In this document: positions 1-9,003 of the stretch, piece by piece
Position numbering within the stretch: position 1 is the stretch's first letter
How the letters are laid out: the number at the start of each line of letters is the position of its first letter
Assembly: GCA_963702755.1 (NCBI GenBank)
Contig: CAVPDZ010000009.1
Span: 868,001-932,000, forward strand
Direction: 5' to 3'
DNA from: JAJPKK01 sp963702755
GTDB taxonomy: Bacteria; Pseudomonadota; Alphaproteobacteria; Rhizobiales; Xanthobacteraceae
Length of the DNA: 64,000 nucleotides
Translations under genes and position numbers: made by a program
The notes under the pieces: generated by a model
The model's input: only the letters and a program-made list of their open reading frames with translations
Database searches by the model: none
What the model was told of the DNA's origin: nothing

Positions 1-294
1 TGCTCAACGCGTTGCGCCATCTCGGCATGATCGACAGTCAGCCCGAATTGCCGGCGCAGACACACCTCATTCGCAGCTTCCTCGGACTGCGCGCCCGCCG
101 CGGCGGGCTCCTCACGACAGTCCCGCCGCTCGGTGCGGCGGTGCGCGCGGGCGATGTGCTGTGCCGCATCACCGGCGTGTTCGGCGATCTTCTGGAGACG
201 ATCACCGCGCCGCAGGACGGGATTCCTGGTGCGCACCACCACCATGGCCACCGTCTCGCAAGGCGAGCGGGTGGCGACCCTCGGCCTGACATGA
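1..294 (+). pseudogene. Succinylglutamate desuccinylase/aspartoacylase-family protein, C-terminal part, frameshifted
   Basis: Only the C-terminal end lies in the window. The translation LRHLGMIDS followed by a glycine-rich barrel segment (GGLLTTVPPLGAAVRAGDVL) is typical of the C-terminal lipoyl-like domain of AstE/AspA zinc hydrolases. Near base 225 the frame breaks. Removing one g from the run at about 220-224 continues the protein as DGFLVRTTTMATVSQGERVA to the TGA at 292-294. The stop overlaps the start of the next gene by ATGA. The pairing with an M20 peptidase suggests that both enzymes process an N-acylated or amide substrate imported by a transporter. The exact substrate is unknown. 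Confidence 0.6.
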
Positions 295-1535
295 GCCGCG
301 ATGCCCTTGCCGCCGCGGCGCGCCGCGAGGCGGGCGACATCGTCGACATCGCCCGCCGCCTCGTTGCCATCCCGAGCGCTTATCCGCCCGGCGACACCAA
401 CGCGATTGCGGAGGCGGTGGCGGCGATGATGGAAGCCGTGCCGGGCGTCGAGGTCGAGCGGCATCGCTCGGCGCCGCATCTCCTCAACGTCGTCGTCCGC
501 GTGAAGGGGCGGGGGCCGGGCCGGCGCGTCGTGTTCAACGGTCATCTCGATACGTTCCCGCGCGACCCGGCGGCGCAATGGACCGCCGATCCGGCAGGCG
601 AATTGCGCGACGGGCGGCTTTATGGCCTCGGCGTCTCCGACATGAAAGGCGGGGTCGCCGCGAGTTTGTTTGCGCTCCGCCTCCTCGCGGCGCACCGCGA
701 TGCATTCGCGGGCGAAGTCGTCGGAACCTTTGCCGGCGATGAAGAATCCATGGGGCGGCTCGGGACGCAATTCCTGCTCGATCACGTGCCGCACGCCCGC
801 GGCGATGCCATGATCTCGGCCGACGTCGGTTCGCTGCGCGTCCTGCGATTCGGCGAAAAGGGCATGCTGTGGCTGCGGCTCGCCGCGCGCGGCCGTTCGG
901 CCCATGCCGCCCATGTCCATCGCGGGGACAGCGCCATCGACCGGTTGCTGGGCGCGCTGAACCGGATCGCGGCGCTGCGCGATTATCCGGTCGCGACGCC
1001 GGCCGCCATCGAGCAGGCGATCACTGCCGCGGCGCCGGTGTCGGAGGCGCTGTCCGGTGCGGGGGAGAGCGACGTGCTGCGCCGCGTGACGGTCACCATC
1101 GGCACCATTCACGGCGGACGCCTGTCGAATCTCGTTGCGGACGCGGCCGAGGCCACGGTCGATATCCGCCTGCCGGTCGGCGTGTCCGCGGCGGAAATAG
1201 AGGCCGAGGTGCGGCGGATCGTGACGTCCGACCAACAGCTCACGCTCGAGGTGCTGCGCCGTTACGAGCCGAGCTTTACTCCGCCCGATCATCGCGTGGT
1301 GCGCATCGTGCGCGACAATTGTCGCGCCGTGCTGGGCTTCGATCCGGTGGTGAATATGCGGGTCGGCGCTTCCGATGCGCGGCTCTATCGCGCGGCGGGC
1401 GTGCCGTCGGTGGTCTGCGGCCCGACGCCAAACAACATGGGCGCGGCCGACGAGTTCGTGCTCGTCTCCGAACTGACCGCGCTCGGCGAGGTGCTGGTGC
1501 TCTCGGCGTGGGATTTCCTGATGGTCGATGCGTGA
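291..1535 (+). CDS. M20-family metallopeptidase (ArgE/DapE/carboxypeptidase G2 type)
   Basis: A 414-residue zinc hydrolase of the M20 family, which removes acyl groups from, or cleaves, small amino-acid amides in the cytoplasm. The metal-site motifs are present: GHLDTFP (His85, Asp87), GVSDMKGG (Asp117) and GDEES (Glu151/152). The dimerisation lid domain follows (HGGRLSNLVADA), and the last ligand region is near the C-terminus. I chose the ATG at 291 because it overlaps the stop of the preceding gene as ATGA; the open frame itself runs further upstream. The gene faces the polyamine-type ABC operon at 1562-5395 across a 26-base gap. The exact substrate cannot be told from sequence. Confidence 0.85.
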   Translation: MSRDALAAAARREAGDIVDIARRLVAIPSAYPPGDTNAIAEAVAAMMEAVPGVEVERHRSAPHLLNVVVRVKGRGPGRRVVFNGHLDTFPRDPAAQWTADPAGELRDGRLYGLGVSDMKGGVAASLFALRLLAAHRDAFAGEVVGTFAGDEESMGRLGTQFLLDHVPHARGDAMISADVGSLRVLRFGEKGMLWLRLAARGRSAHAAHVHRGDSAIDRLLGALNRIAALRDYPVATPAAIEQAITAAAPVSEALSGAGESDVLRRVTVTIGTIHGGRLSNLVADAAEATVDIRLPVGVSAAEIEAEVRRIVTSDQQLTLEVLRRYEPSFTPPDHRVVRIVRDNCRAVLGFDPVVNMRVGASDARLYRAAGVPSVVCGPTPNNMGAADEFVLVSELTALGEVLVLSAWDFLMVDA

Positions 1536-1561
1536 CGCGGGTTTCGCGGCCGCGCAATCGG

Positions 1562-2347
1562 TCAATTTCGGCGGCGCGCCAGGAACGGCAGCAGGAACAG
1601 CAGCAGCACGAACGAGGCGACCAGCAGCAGGGTCGACATCGCGGCAATGCTCGGATCGGCATAGGAGAGCATCTGCTGCATCAGCCGCAGCGGCAGCGTG
1701 TCGTTGCGCGTGACAAAGATCGACAGCGAAATGTTGTCGAGCGAAAGCAGGAAGGTCGCGACCGCGCCGGCCAGCACTCCGATGCGGATGTGCGGCAAGG
1801 TGATGCGGAAAAAGGTCTGGAACGGTCCGACGCCGAGGTTGAGGGACGCGCGCTCCAGCGTCCGGTCGAAGTTCGCGAGCGAGGCGAGCACCATCGCGAC
1901 GACATAGGGGAGGCCGAGGACCGCGTGGCCGACGATGGCCGCGAGCGCGCCGACCCTCATGCCGAACAGCGGCAGCGAGAACAGCATGCCGAGGCCGAGC
2001 ACGATGGCCGGAATGGCAAGTGGCAACATCAGGAAGGCCTGCACCGGCGTTCGGCCGACGAAGCGATAGTGGTCGAGCGCGACGGCCGCGGCCGTGCCGG
2101 CAATGGTCGCGAGCACCGTGCTCGCCGTCGCGATGACGAGGCTGAGCTTCAGACTGTCCATCAGCAGCGATGAATCGATCACGGCGGAAAACCAGCGCAG
2201 GCTGAACGCGCTTGGCGGAAACACGAGGCGTTCGCCGCTGCTGAACGCCATCACCACCGCAATCGCGATCGGCGCGAGCAGGAAGCACACGACGACGGCT
2301 GAGAACAGGCGCAGCCCAAGTCCAGCATTGGTGTCCGGCTCGGTCAT
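1562..2347 (-). CDS. ABC transporter permease (PotC-like, polyamine/opine type)
   Basis: A 261-residue inner-membrane permease with about six hydrophobic segments. It has the EAA-type cytoplasmic loop of binding-protein-dependent importers (LERASLNLGVGPFQTFFRI, then the following Pro/His residues). It is the second permease of the polyamine/spermidine-putrescine class. The ATG at 2347 gives an ATGA overlap with the preceding permease gene, which supports this start over longer in-frame options. It is the last gene of a four-gene operon transcribed leftwards: binding protein, ATPase, permease, permease. The substrate is probably a small cationic or amide compound, but this is inferred from family only. 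Confidence 0.85.
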   Translation of the reverse strand: MTEPDTNAGLGLRLFSAVVVCFLLAPIAIAVVMAFSSGERLVFPPSAFSLRWFSAVIDSSLLMDSLKLSLVIATASTVLATIAGTAAAVALDHYRFVGRTPVQAFLMLPLAIPAIVLGLGMLFSLPLFGMRVGALAAIVGHAVLGLPYVVAMVLASLANFDRTLERASLNLGVGPFQTFFRITLPHIRIGVLAGAVATFLLSLDNISLSIFVTRNDTLPLRLMQQMLSYADPSIAAMSTLLLVASFVLLLFLLPFLARRRN

Positions 2348-3204
2348 AGGCTCGAGGCCCATGGGGCGAAGCGATGCAGCGCCAGGTTCGCGAGAACGAG
2401 AAACAGCGCGACGATGCCGAGCACGAGCGTCGCCATCGCGCCGGCAAGCGCCCAGCTCGTGTTGGTGACGGCTTCGTAATAGATCGCCGGCGCGGTGAGC
2501 TGGTATTGGGTCGATCCCAGCAGTGCGGGCAGGGCGTAGTCGCTCAGCACGCCCGCGAAGACGAGCTGGGCGCCGGCGGCGATGCCCGGCAACGACAGCG
2601 GCACGGTGACCCGCATCAAGGTTCGCCAGCGCGATGCGCCAAGATTGCTCGACGCCCGGTTCAGGCTGAGGTCGATCTTTTGCAGCGCTGCGACGAGCGG
2701 AATGATCATCAGCGGCAGGTAGCGATGCAGGATGCCGATGGTCATGCCGTCGAACTGGAACAGGATGCGGAGCGGCTCGTGGATGATGCCGGTCGCGAGC
2801 AGCACCTGGTTGACGATGCCGCTGTCGGCGAGGATCACCGTCCAGCCGAACGCCCGCATGATCACGCTGACGTAGAGCGGCAGGTAGACGGTCCACAGCA
2901 GCAGCACGCGGACGCGCGCCGAGGCGCGCGCGATCAGGAGGGCAAACGGGTAGGCGATGAAGAGCGACAGGACCGTAACGAGACCGGCGACGATGAGCGT
3001 GTTGGCAAAGACCTGCAGGTAGTACGGATCGGTGAGGACGCGCGCGTAATTATCGCCGGTGAAGTCGGCGACCATGAATCCGTTGGGGTCGTCGCGGTAG
3101 ACGCTGTTGCGCACGACGATGCCGAGCGGAATGACGAAAAACGGAATGAGCAGCGCGCCCGCAGGCAACAGCCAGAGCCACGGCACATAGGGACGCCGGC
3201 TCAC
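2344..3204 (-). CDS. ABC transporter permease (PotB-like)
   Basis: A 286-residue inner-membrane permease with an N-terminal WLWLLPAGALLIPFFV membrane segment and the EAA loop (NRASSNLGASRWRTLMRVT). It is the first permease of the operon and should pair with the product of 1562-2347 to form the channel. The start at 3204 is GTG, five bases after the stop of the ATPase gene. Its stop overlaps the next start by four bases, so translation of the two permeases is probably coupled. Confidence 0.85.
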   Translation of the reverse strand: MSRRPYVPWLWLLPAGALLIPFFVIPLGIVVRNSVYRDDPNGFMVADFTGDNYARVLTDPYYLQVFANTLIVAGLVTVLSLFIAYPFALLIARASARVRVLLLWTVYLPLYVSVIMRAFGWTVILADSGIVNQVLLATGIIHEPLRILFQFDGMTIGILHRYLPLMIIPLVAALQKIDLSLNRASSNLGASRWRTLMRVTVPLSLPGIAAGAQLVFAGVLSDYALPALLGSTQYQLTAPAIYYEAVTNTSWALAGAMATLVLGIVALFLVLANLALHRFAPWASSL

Positions 3205-3209
3205 GGCGC

Positions 3210-4313
3210 TCAGGCACTCCGGCCGAGACGGCAGCGCGCCGGATTGAAGTCGAGATAGATCGCTGAGCCGGCCGGCAAATGGTCGCGACCGTTCGCCGGC
3301 CGGTCGATCACGATCTGCTGGCTGGCGAGCGTCGCGACGATGCGTTCCTGCGCGCCGAGAAACGTGGAGAGGGTGACGAACGCCGGTCCGCAGCGCTGGA
3401 CTGGCGTCGGTGCCGTGGCAACGCCGATGTCCTCGGTGCGCAGATGCACGACGGCGCGCGACTGGCCGTGCAGGTCATGCGGCACCCGATCGATCTCGAA
3501 GGTGAGGCCGCAGTCGAGATCGATGCGCGCAGTGCCGTCCCCGTTTGCGGCGACCGCGCCCGCCAAGGTGTTGACCGAGCCGAGGAAGCGCAGCACGTAG
3601 CTGTCGCTCGGGCTCTCATACATCTCCCGCGGCGTTCCGATCTGGGCGATGCGGCCCGCATTCATCACCGCGATGCGGTCGCCCAGGCTGAAGGCCTCGC
3701 GCTGATCGTGGGTGACGAGGATGGTGGTGACGTTGAGCCGCCGCAACAGCAGCGACATTTCAAGCTGCATCTCCTCGCGCAAATTGCGGTCGAGGGCGCT
3801 GAAGCTTTCATCGAGCAGCAGCACGTCCGGGCGGATCGCGAGCGCGCGGGCAATGGCGACGCGCTGGCGCTGGCCGCCGCTCAATTGCGAAGGATAGCGT
3901 TGCGCGAGGCCGTCGAGCTTGAGGAGCGCCAGCATCTCCTCGACACGCTCGGCGATGGTCTTGCGATCGATGCGGCGCGCATCGAGTCCATAGGCGATGT
4001 TGCGCGCGACCGTGAGGTGCGGAAACAGGGCGTAATGCTGGAACACCATCGCGACGTTGCGGCGATGGGGCGAGACGCCGTTGAGCGCGCGCCCGCGCAG
4101 CTTGATCGTGCCGGTGTCCGGCGTTTCGAACCCGGCGATGAGGTTGAGGAGCGTGGACTTGCCGCAGCCGCTCGGCCCCAACAGGGCAATGATCTCGCCG
4201 CGCCTGACGGAGAGATTGCAACGTTCGACCGCAACCACGCCGTTGAAAATGCGACTGAGGTCGGTCAGCTCCAGCTCGGCATCGTCGGAAGGCTGGCGGG
4301 CGGCGTCCGCCAT
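3210..4313 (-). CDS. ABC transporter ATP-binding protein (PotA-like)
   Basis: A 367-residue ATPase of the CUT1/polyamine class. Visible motifs are Walker A GPSGCGKST (residues 46-54), signature LSGGQRQR, Walker B DVLLLDESFSALD and the switch histidine in LVTHDQREA. The last roughly 110 residues form a TOBE-type regulatory domain. The open frame extends far upstream, but the ATG at 4313 lies two bases after the stop of the binding-protein gene and gives the normal PotA length. It energises the transporter formed with the two downstream permeases. Confidence 0.88.
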   Translation of the reverse strand: MADAARQPSDDAELELTDLSRIFNGVVAVERCNLSVRRGEIIALLGPSGCGKSTLLNLIAGFETPDTGTIKLRGRALNGVSPHRRNVAMVFQHYALFPHLTVARNIAYGLDARRIDRKTIAERVEEMLALLKLDGLAQRYPSQLSGGQRQRVAIARALAIRPDVLLLDESFSALDRNLREEMQLEMSLLLRRLNVTTILVTHDQREAFSLGDRIAVMNAGRIAQIGTPREMYESPSDSYVLRFLGSVNTLAGAVAANGDGTARIDLDCGLTFEIDRVPHDLHGQSRAVVHLRTEDIGVATAPTPVQRCGPAFVTLSTFLGAQERIVATLASQQIVIDRPANGRDHLPAGSAIYLDFNPARCRLGRSA

Positions 4314-4315
4314 GC

Positions 4316-5395
4316 TCAACTTTGCACCTCGCGGATGTAGCGGTCGAGCCATTCGCGCTGCTTGGCGGCGGCGAAATCCTCGTCCTGGAACCACAGCCGG
4401 GACGCATCGATGGTGACGAGCTTTGCGGTCTCCGCGGGCACGTCGACGTCGCGCCGCGCTGGCGTCGCCAGGAGATTCTGTACCAGACTTTCCTGCACGC
4501 GCTTGCCGATGGTGAAATTGATGTACTTCTTCGCGAGCTCGATCTTCTTCGATCCCTTGGCGATGCACAGATCGTAGGGGATCGCGACGATGCCTTCCTT
4601 CGGCGTGGTCTTGACGATGTGCGGCGACACCTTGGTCTGGTTGGCGATACGAATGCCGAACTGCGGGGCAATGGAAATGTCGCCGCGGTCGATCAGTTGC
4701 GTCGCCTGGACACTGTCGGGATAGAAGACGCGCACCGCGGGCTTGAGCGCCTTGAGGCGCGCGAAGGTCTCGTTGATGGCCGCGGGCGATTGGTCGCTGT
4801 TGCTGACGGCGCGCCAGATGCAGGCGATGAACGCAAACGCGGCGCCACCGTTCGCGGCGGAGGGCAGGGCGGTCTTGCCGCGGAACTCCGGCTTCCACAG
4901 ATCAAGCCACGACGTGACCGGCTCTTTGACCTGCTTGGTGTCGATCATCATGTCGTAGGTGTCGAGCACCATGGCGACGCCCCATCCTTTGGCGGGAAGC
5001 GCATCCGGGATCAGCGCGGCGCTGTCCGGGAAATCGGCCGGGCTCACTTTCTCGACGAGGCCGGCGTTGAGGGCGCGCAGACCGAACGAACGCGACACCA
5101 TGCCGACGTCGAACGGCGGATCGTCGCGCTGGGTCTGCAGCTTGGCGACGACCGACGGCGAGACTTCCACGTCGTATTCGACCCGCGCGCCGCCGGCGGC
5201 CGCGAACGGCTTGGCGACGATGTCGACCAGCGCCTGGTAAGGTCCGCCGAAATGGGTGACGCGCAGCAGCCCATCCTGCGCGAAGAGCCGGCTTGGCTTG
5301 GCGAGGACCGCGGTCGCGGCAGCGCCGCCGGCGATCTGCGCGGCTTTCCTCAGGACGTCTCGGCGGGTCTCGCCGGTCGTGATGTGATGCTTCAT
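4316..5395 (-). CDS. ABC transporter substrate-binding protein (PotD-like), Tat-type signal
   Basis: A 359-residue periplasmic binding protein of the polyamine/iron family-1 fold. It begins with a twin-arginine-like leader (TRRDVLRKAAQIAGGAAATAV, cleavage after about AQ). The ATG at 5395 is preferred over upstream starts because AAGGA lies six bases before it. First gene of the four-gene ABC operon. Its motif RVTHFGGPYQALVDIV and the region VDVPAETAKLV fit the PotD-like group. The ligand is unknown; the neighbouring M20 and AstE-like hydrolases hint at an amide or N-acyl compound. Confidence 0.83.
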   Translation of the reverse strand: MKHHITTGETRRDVLRKAAQIAGGAAATAVLAKPSRLFAQDGLLRVTHFGGPYQALVDIVAKPFAAAGGARVEYDVEVSPSVVAKLQTQRDDPPFDVGMVSRSFGLRALNAGLVEKVSPADFPDSAALIPDALPAKGWGVAMVLDTYDMMIDTKQVKEPVTSWLDLWKPEFRGKTALPSAANGGAAFAFIACIWRAVSNSDQSPAAINETFARLKALKPAVRVFYPDSVQATQLIDRGDISIAPQFGIRIANQTKVSPHIVKTTPKEGIVAIPYDLCIAKGSKKIELAKKYINFTIGKRVQESLVQNLLATPARRDVDVPAETAKLVTIDASRLWFQDEDFAAAKQREWLDRYIREVQS

Positions 5396-5789
5396 GCGAT
5401 TCCTTCGGAGCCTCATCAGAGTTGGAGCCTCAATATCCATGGGGCGAACGCCCGGCAGACAGATGAAGCCGTCAAGAACGTCATCCTGAGGAGCGCCGAA
5501 GGCGCGTCTCGAAGGATGGCCGCTTGCCCGGCCGTGCCTGTTGCCATCCTTCGAGACGGCCGCTGCGCGGCCTCCTCAGGATGACGTTGATGGTGTTTCG
5601 CGCTCTTCCGTGAGCTTGAAAATCACACTAGGTCTCGCTGCAAAAGCTTGTCAATGTTGGCGCGGCAAACACGGCGAAAGCGCCGCGCAGCGCGCATTGG
5701 AGCCATATGGGCGGCCCTCCTTGCTCGCCGCCGCGCCGTTCGATATCGAGCTAGCGGGAGGCAAAATGTCCATGCGGGAGACGAGGTGA
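5396..5789. other. Intergenic region between divergent genes
   Basis: The 394 bases between the ABC operon (leftward) and the flavin monooxygenase (rightward) contain the palindromic repeat at 5480-5585 and must hold both promoters. I see no convincing gene. GAGG lies seven bases before the ATG at 5790. Confidence 0.6.
5480..5585. repeat. Intergenic palindromic repeat, family 1 (GTCATCCTGAGG...CTCAGGATGAC)
   Basis: About 106 bases with inverted ends (GTCATCCTGAGGAG and its complement) and inner inverted arms (TCTCGAAGGATGGC / GCCATCCTTCGAGA). A second copy lies at 60872-60980. It would fold into a long hairpin as RNA. Confidence 0.9.
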
Positions 5790-6947
5790 ATGAGGCGCAG
5801 CACCAGGATCGCCGTGATCGGGGCGGGCCTCGGCGGAATGACGGCGGCGGGTCTCCTGCAGCGGTCCGGATTCGCCGTGAAGGTCTACGAGCAGTCGCCC
5901 GCCTTCTCGCGCATCGGCGCCGGCATTCATCTGAGCTCCAACGTGATGTTGGTGATGCGGCGCCTCGGGATCGAGCGCGCGCTGTCCGATATCGGGCTTC
6001 ATCCGGATGCCTTCGTGAGCCGGCAGTGGGACACGGGCGAGGTCCTGTTCGAATTGCCGTTCGATCCGGCGAGCGAGGCCCATTACGGCGCTGCCTACAT
6101 CAACGTGCATCGCGGCGATCTGCACGCGACGCTCGAATTTGCTCTCGAGCCCGGCACCGTCGCCTTCGGTCGGAAGTTGCGCGATCTCGATGACACGGGA
6201 TCAGCCGTCCGCCTCGCGTTCGACAACGGCGAGCGCGGCGAAGCCGATCTCGTCATCGGCGCCGACGGCGTCAACTCCAAGGTCCGCGAGTTTCTGCTGG
6301 GACCCGAGCCGCCGCGCTACACCGGCCACATCGCCCATCGCGCGATCTTCCCGTCGCGGATGCTGAACGGATTGCCGATCCGCGCCTGCACCAAATGGTG
6401 GGGGCCGGGCAATCATATCCTCGTCTATTACATGACGCAGACCCGCGAAGAGGTCTATCTCGTGTCCAGCGCCCCGCAGGCCGAGTGGACGGCGGGCGCG
6501 TCCTACGTTCCCTGCGATCGCGACGAGTTCATCGCGACCTTCGCGGGATATCATCCCGAATTGCGCCAGGTGGTGGAGACCGCGCCCGAGGTCACCAAGT
6601 GGCCGGTGTTCGACCGCGAGGCGGTGGATAGCTGGAGCCGCGGCCGCGTCGTGCTGCTGGGCGACGCCTGTCATGCGATGCGGCCTTACATGGCGGCGGG
6701 CGCGGCAATGGCGATCGAGGACGCCGCCGTGCTGGCGCGCTGCGTCGCCGACCGCGGCAGCGACGATCCGGCCGAAAGCTTCGCGTGGTACGAAGCGAAC
6801 CGCATGCCGCGCGCGAGCAAGGTGCAGCGCATCTCGCTGGGGAACACCTGGCTGCGGACGCCGACCGATCCGGACTGGCTGTTCTGCTATGACGCCTGCG
6901 CCGTCCCGCTGGTGGCGCCCGGCGTCGATCGCGCGGCGAATCCATAA
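5790..6947 (+). CDS. FAD-dependent monooxygenase, NicC-like (6-hydroxynicotinate 3-monooxygenase type)
   Basis: A 385-residue class A flavoprotein hydroxylase of the salicylate hydroxylase/UbiH superfamily. The N-terminal Rossmann motif is VIGAGLGGMTAAGLL. The GADGVNSKVRE region and the C-terminal FAD motif VVLLGDACHAMRP are intact. From memory of Pseudomonas NicC, the stretches RIGAGIHLSSNVM, AAYINVHRGDLHA and KWWGPGNHILVYY resemble that enzyme closely. NicC decarboxylates and hydroxylates 6-hydroxynicotinate to 2,5-dihydroxypyridine using NADH and oxygen. Neighbours are a TRAP transporter on the opposite strand. A related hydroxybenzoate hydroxylase is the main alternative. Confidence 0.8.
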   Translation: MRRSTRIAVIGAGLGGMTAAGLLQRSGFAVKVYEQSPAFSRIGAGIHLSSNVMLVMRRLGIERALSDIGLHPDAFVSRQWDTGEVLFELPFDPASEAHYGAAYINVHRGDLHATLEFALEPGTVAFGRKLRDLDDTGSAVRLAFDNGERGEADLVIGADGVNSKVREFLLGPEPPRYTGHIAHRAIFPSRMLNGLPIRACTKWWGPGNHILVYYMTQTREEVYLVSSAPQAEWTAGASYVPCDRDEFIATFAGYHPELRQVVETAPEVTKWPVFDREAVDSWSRGRVVLLGDACHAMRPYMAAGAAMAIEDAAVLARCVADRGSDDPAESFAWYEANRMPRASKVQRISLGNTWLRTPTDPDWLFCYDACAVPLVAPGVDRAANP

Positions 6948-7003
6948 AGTCGATGGACAAAGCCGATCAGGCTTCGTCGCGACGGCGGTCCACGCAGGCC
7001 TGA

Positions 7004-8318
7004 TTATCCCAGCAGCGCCGGCAGCCAGGTCGCGACCGCCGGAAATATGATGATCATCACCAGCAGCACCAGGCTCAGCAGGATGTAGGGCACGACCGCG
7101 CGGAAAATGTGCGCCATCGATACCTGCGGCGGCGCGACTCCGCGCATCGTCATCAACAGCAGACCATGGGGCGGCAGCAGCAGGCCAAGCTGCATGCAGA
7201 TGAGATAGAGAACGCCGAACCAGATCAGGTCGACATCAAGCCGCTGCACGATCGGCATGAAGACCGGCAGCGTGATGAGCATCATGCTGACCTGATCGAC
7301 GAAGAGGCCGAGGAAGATCAACAGCGCCATCATCCCGGTGAGGATCGCGAAGGTCGAAAGCTGCTGGCTGAAGATCGCCGAAACGATGCCCTCGGTGGCG
7401 CCGGAGAAGCTCAGGATCTGCGAGAACGTGGTGGCGCCGAGAATGATGAAGAGGATCATGCCGGAAATGCCGATGGTCCCGTGCAGCGACTTCTTCATCG
7501 CCTCCAGACTGAGCGCGCCATAAGCGGCCGCGAGCGCCATGGTCGCAAGCGCGCCGAGCGCGGCCGGACTCGGTCGGCGTCGCGATGCCGCCCGACATCG
7601 CGCCGACGACCACGACGAAGATCGAGACCAGCGGCAGGACGTAACGAAAGAGGGGATCGAATTCCGCCCAGCCCACGAGCTTTTCGACCGGCGTCGCCGG
7701 GGCGAGCGCCGGATTGGCCCTCACCCGCAGGACGATGTAGACGACGAAGGCAACGCTGAGGATCAGGCCGGGCACGACGCCGCCGATCAGCAATTTCGAG
7801 ATCGAGATGCCCGACAGGCTGCCGAGCAGCACCGTGAGCGCGGACGGCGGGATCAGCATGTCGACCGCGCCGATCGCCATGATCGGACCGGTCGCCATGG
7901 TCGGATGGTAGCCGCGGGAGAGCATGATCGGCAGCATCAGCGAGCCGAGCATCGCGGTCGTCGCGATCGTCGATCCGGAGATTGCGGAAAACACCGTGCC
8001 GGCGACGACCGCCACCACCGCAAGCCGGCCCGGCACCTGCCGGATCAGGCGCTCGACCGCGTCGATGACCTTGATCGCCAATCCGGTGTGGAAGAGGACC
8101 TCGCCCATCAGGATGAAGAGCGGAATCGGCGTCAGCGAGAAATTGATGACGGCCGCACTGCTGTTGCGCAGCAGCTGGTGCAGGCCGGCATCGCCGCCGA
8201 GAAACAGAATGGCGCCGATGATGTTGATGGCGATGAAAGAGAACGCCACCGGCATGCCGAGGAACAGCAAAACCATCGAGCCGCCGAGGAGGAGAAGGGA
8301 GGCGAACTGCCACGACAT
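7004..8318 (-). pseudogene. TRAP transporter large permease (DctM-like), frameshifted
   Basis: The corrected product has about 437 residues and 12 or so membrane segments. It is the large subunit of a TRAP dicarboxylate-type importer. The first part (MSWQFASLLLLGGSM to GIATPTES) and the last part (ALGALATMALAAAYG to WLPALLG) are in different frames. The junction is near 7565-7572, where one extra c in TCCGG breaks the frame. All conserved DctM sequence is present after correction, so the break looks recent or artefactual. The gene follows the small permease gene (8342-8824) and the binding-protein gene (9004-9965) on the same strand. Confidence 0.82.
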
Positions 8319-8341
8319 GTGTTCGGCGGCCTCTCGCTCTT

Positions 8342-8824
8342 TCAGGACGCTGAAACCGCGTCATCGCGCGGGCGCCGGTCGGCTGACGCGAGGCGATGCA
8401 TGCGAAAGCCGAATTCGATCGCGAGCAACGCAAAGGCGACCGGCATCGGCGCGAGCAGCCACCATTCGGGCAGCACCAGCGTCTTGATGGTGACGGAGCC
8501 GTCGACGAAGCTCGTGATCGCGACGCTCGTGCCGTACCACACGAAAACCAGGCAGCAGACGAGGCCGATGACGTCGCCGATCCATTCCAGCGCCCAGCCG
8601 ATGTGCGGCGGCAGCGCCCGCAGCACGATATCGATGCGGATGTGCTGGCCCTGGCGCAGCAGGCCCGGCGCGGCGAGCAGCGTGATGAGGTAGAGGCTGT
8701 CCTCGGACAATTCGTTGCTCGGCGGAATGCCGCCGGCACCGATGTTGCGAAACAGCACGTCGAGGCCGATCATCACCGTCATGGCGAGCAGCAGGATGCC
8801 GGCCGCGGTCAGCATGCCTTGCAA
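8342..8824 (-). CDS. TRAP transporter small permease (DctQ-like)
   Basis: About 160 residues with four membrane segments, typical of DctQ: the conserved middle RIDIVLRALPPHIGWALEWIGD is present. The start given is a TTG at 8824; the next ATG is at 8815. The upstream codons in the same frame (SRWYGHLLQG) look like a natural DctQ N-terminus, and an ATG that would reach them lies in another frame. A one-base error upstream of 8824 is therefore possible. It works with the large permease and the binding protein of the same cluster. Confidence 0.8.
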   Translation of the reverse strand: MQGMLTAAGILLLAMTVMIGLDVLFRNIGAGGIPPSNELSEDSLYLITLLAAPGLLRQGQHIRIDIVLRALPPHIGWALEWIGDVIGLVCCLVFVWYGTSVAITSFVDGSVTIKTLVLPEWWLLAPMPVAFALLAIEFGFRMHRLASADRRPRDDAVSAS

Positions 8825-8876
8825 CAGGTGCCCGTACCACCGGGACAGGGTGAGACATCAGCGCGCGTCTCCCAAC

Positions 8877-8972
8877 GTCATTCCCGCGCTTGTCGCGGGC
8901 ATCCACGTCTTTCCGGGGTGCGCGTGGCCGACGCGATAAGGCGTGGATGGCCGGGACAAGCCCGGCCATGAC
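8877..8972. repeat. Intergenic palindromic repeat, family 2 (GTCATTCCCGCG...GGCCATGAC)
   Basis: About 96 bases with arms GCGGGCATCCACGTC / GCGTGGATGGCC. Related copies lie at 11542-11634 and 26548-26640. It sits between the small permease and binding-protein genes of the TRAP cluster. Confidence 0.88.
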
Positions 8973-9003
8973 TGAAAGGTTCGGGCCTCGGCATGACCGG
9001 CGG

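Noticed and set aside
1562..2896. A longer, 444-residue version of the second permease
   Set aside because: The extra N-terminal part is an out-of-frame reading of the first permease gene. The ATGA overlap at 2344-2347 fixes the start.
3210..4898. A longer, 562-residue version of the ABC ATPase
   Set aside because: The upstream 195 codons are a shadow of the binding-protein gene. The ATG at 4313 gives the normal PotA length.
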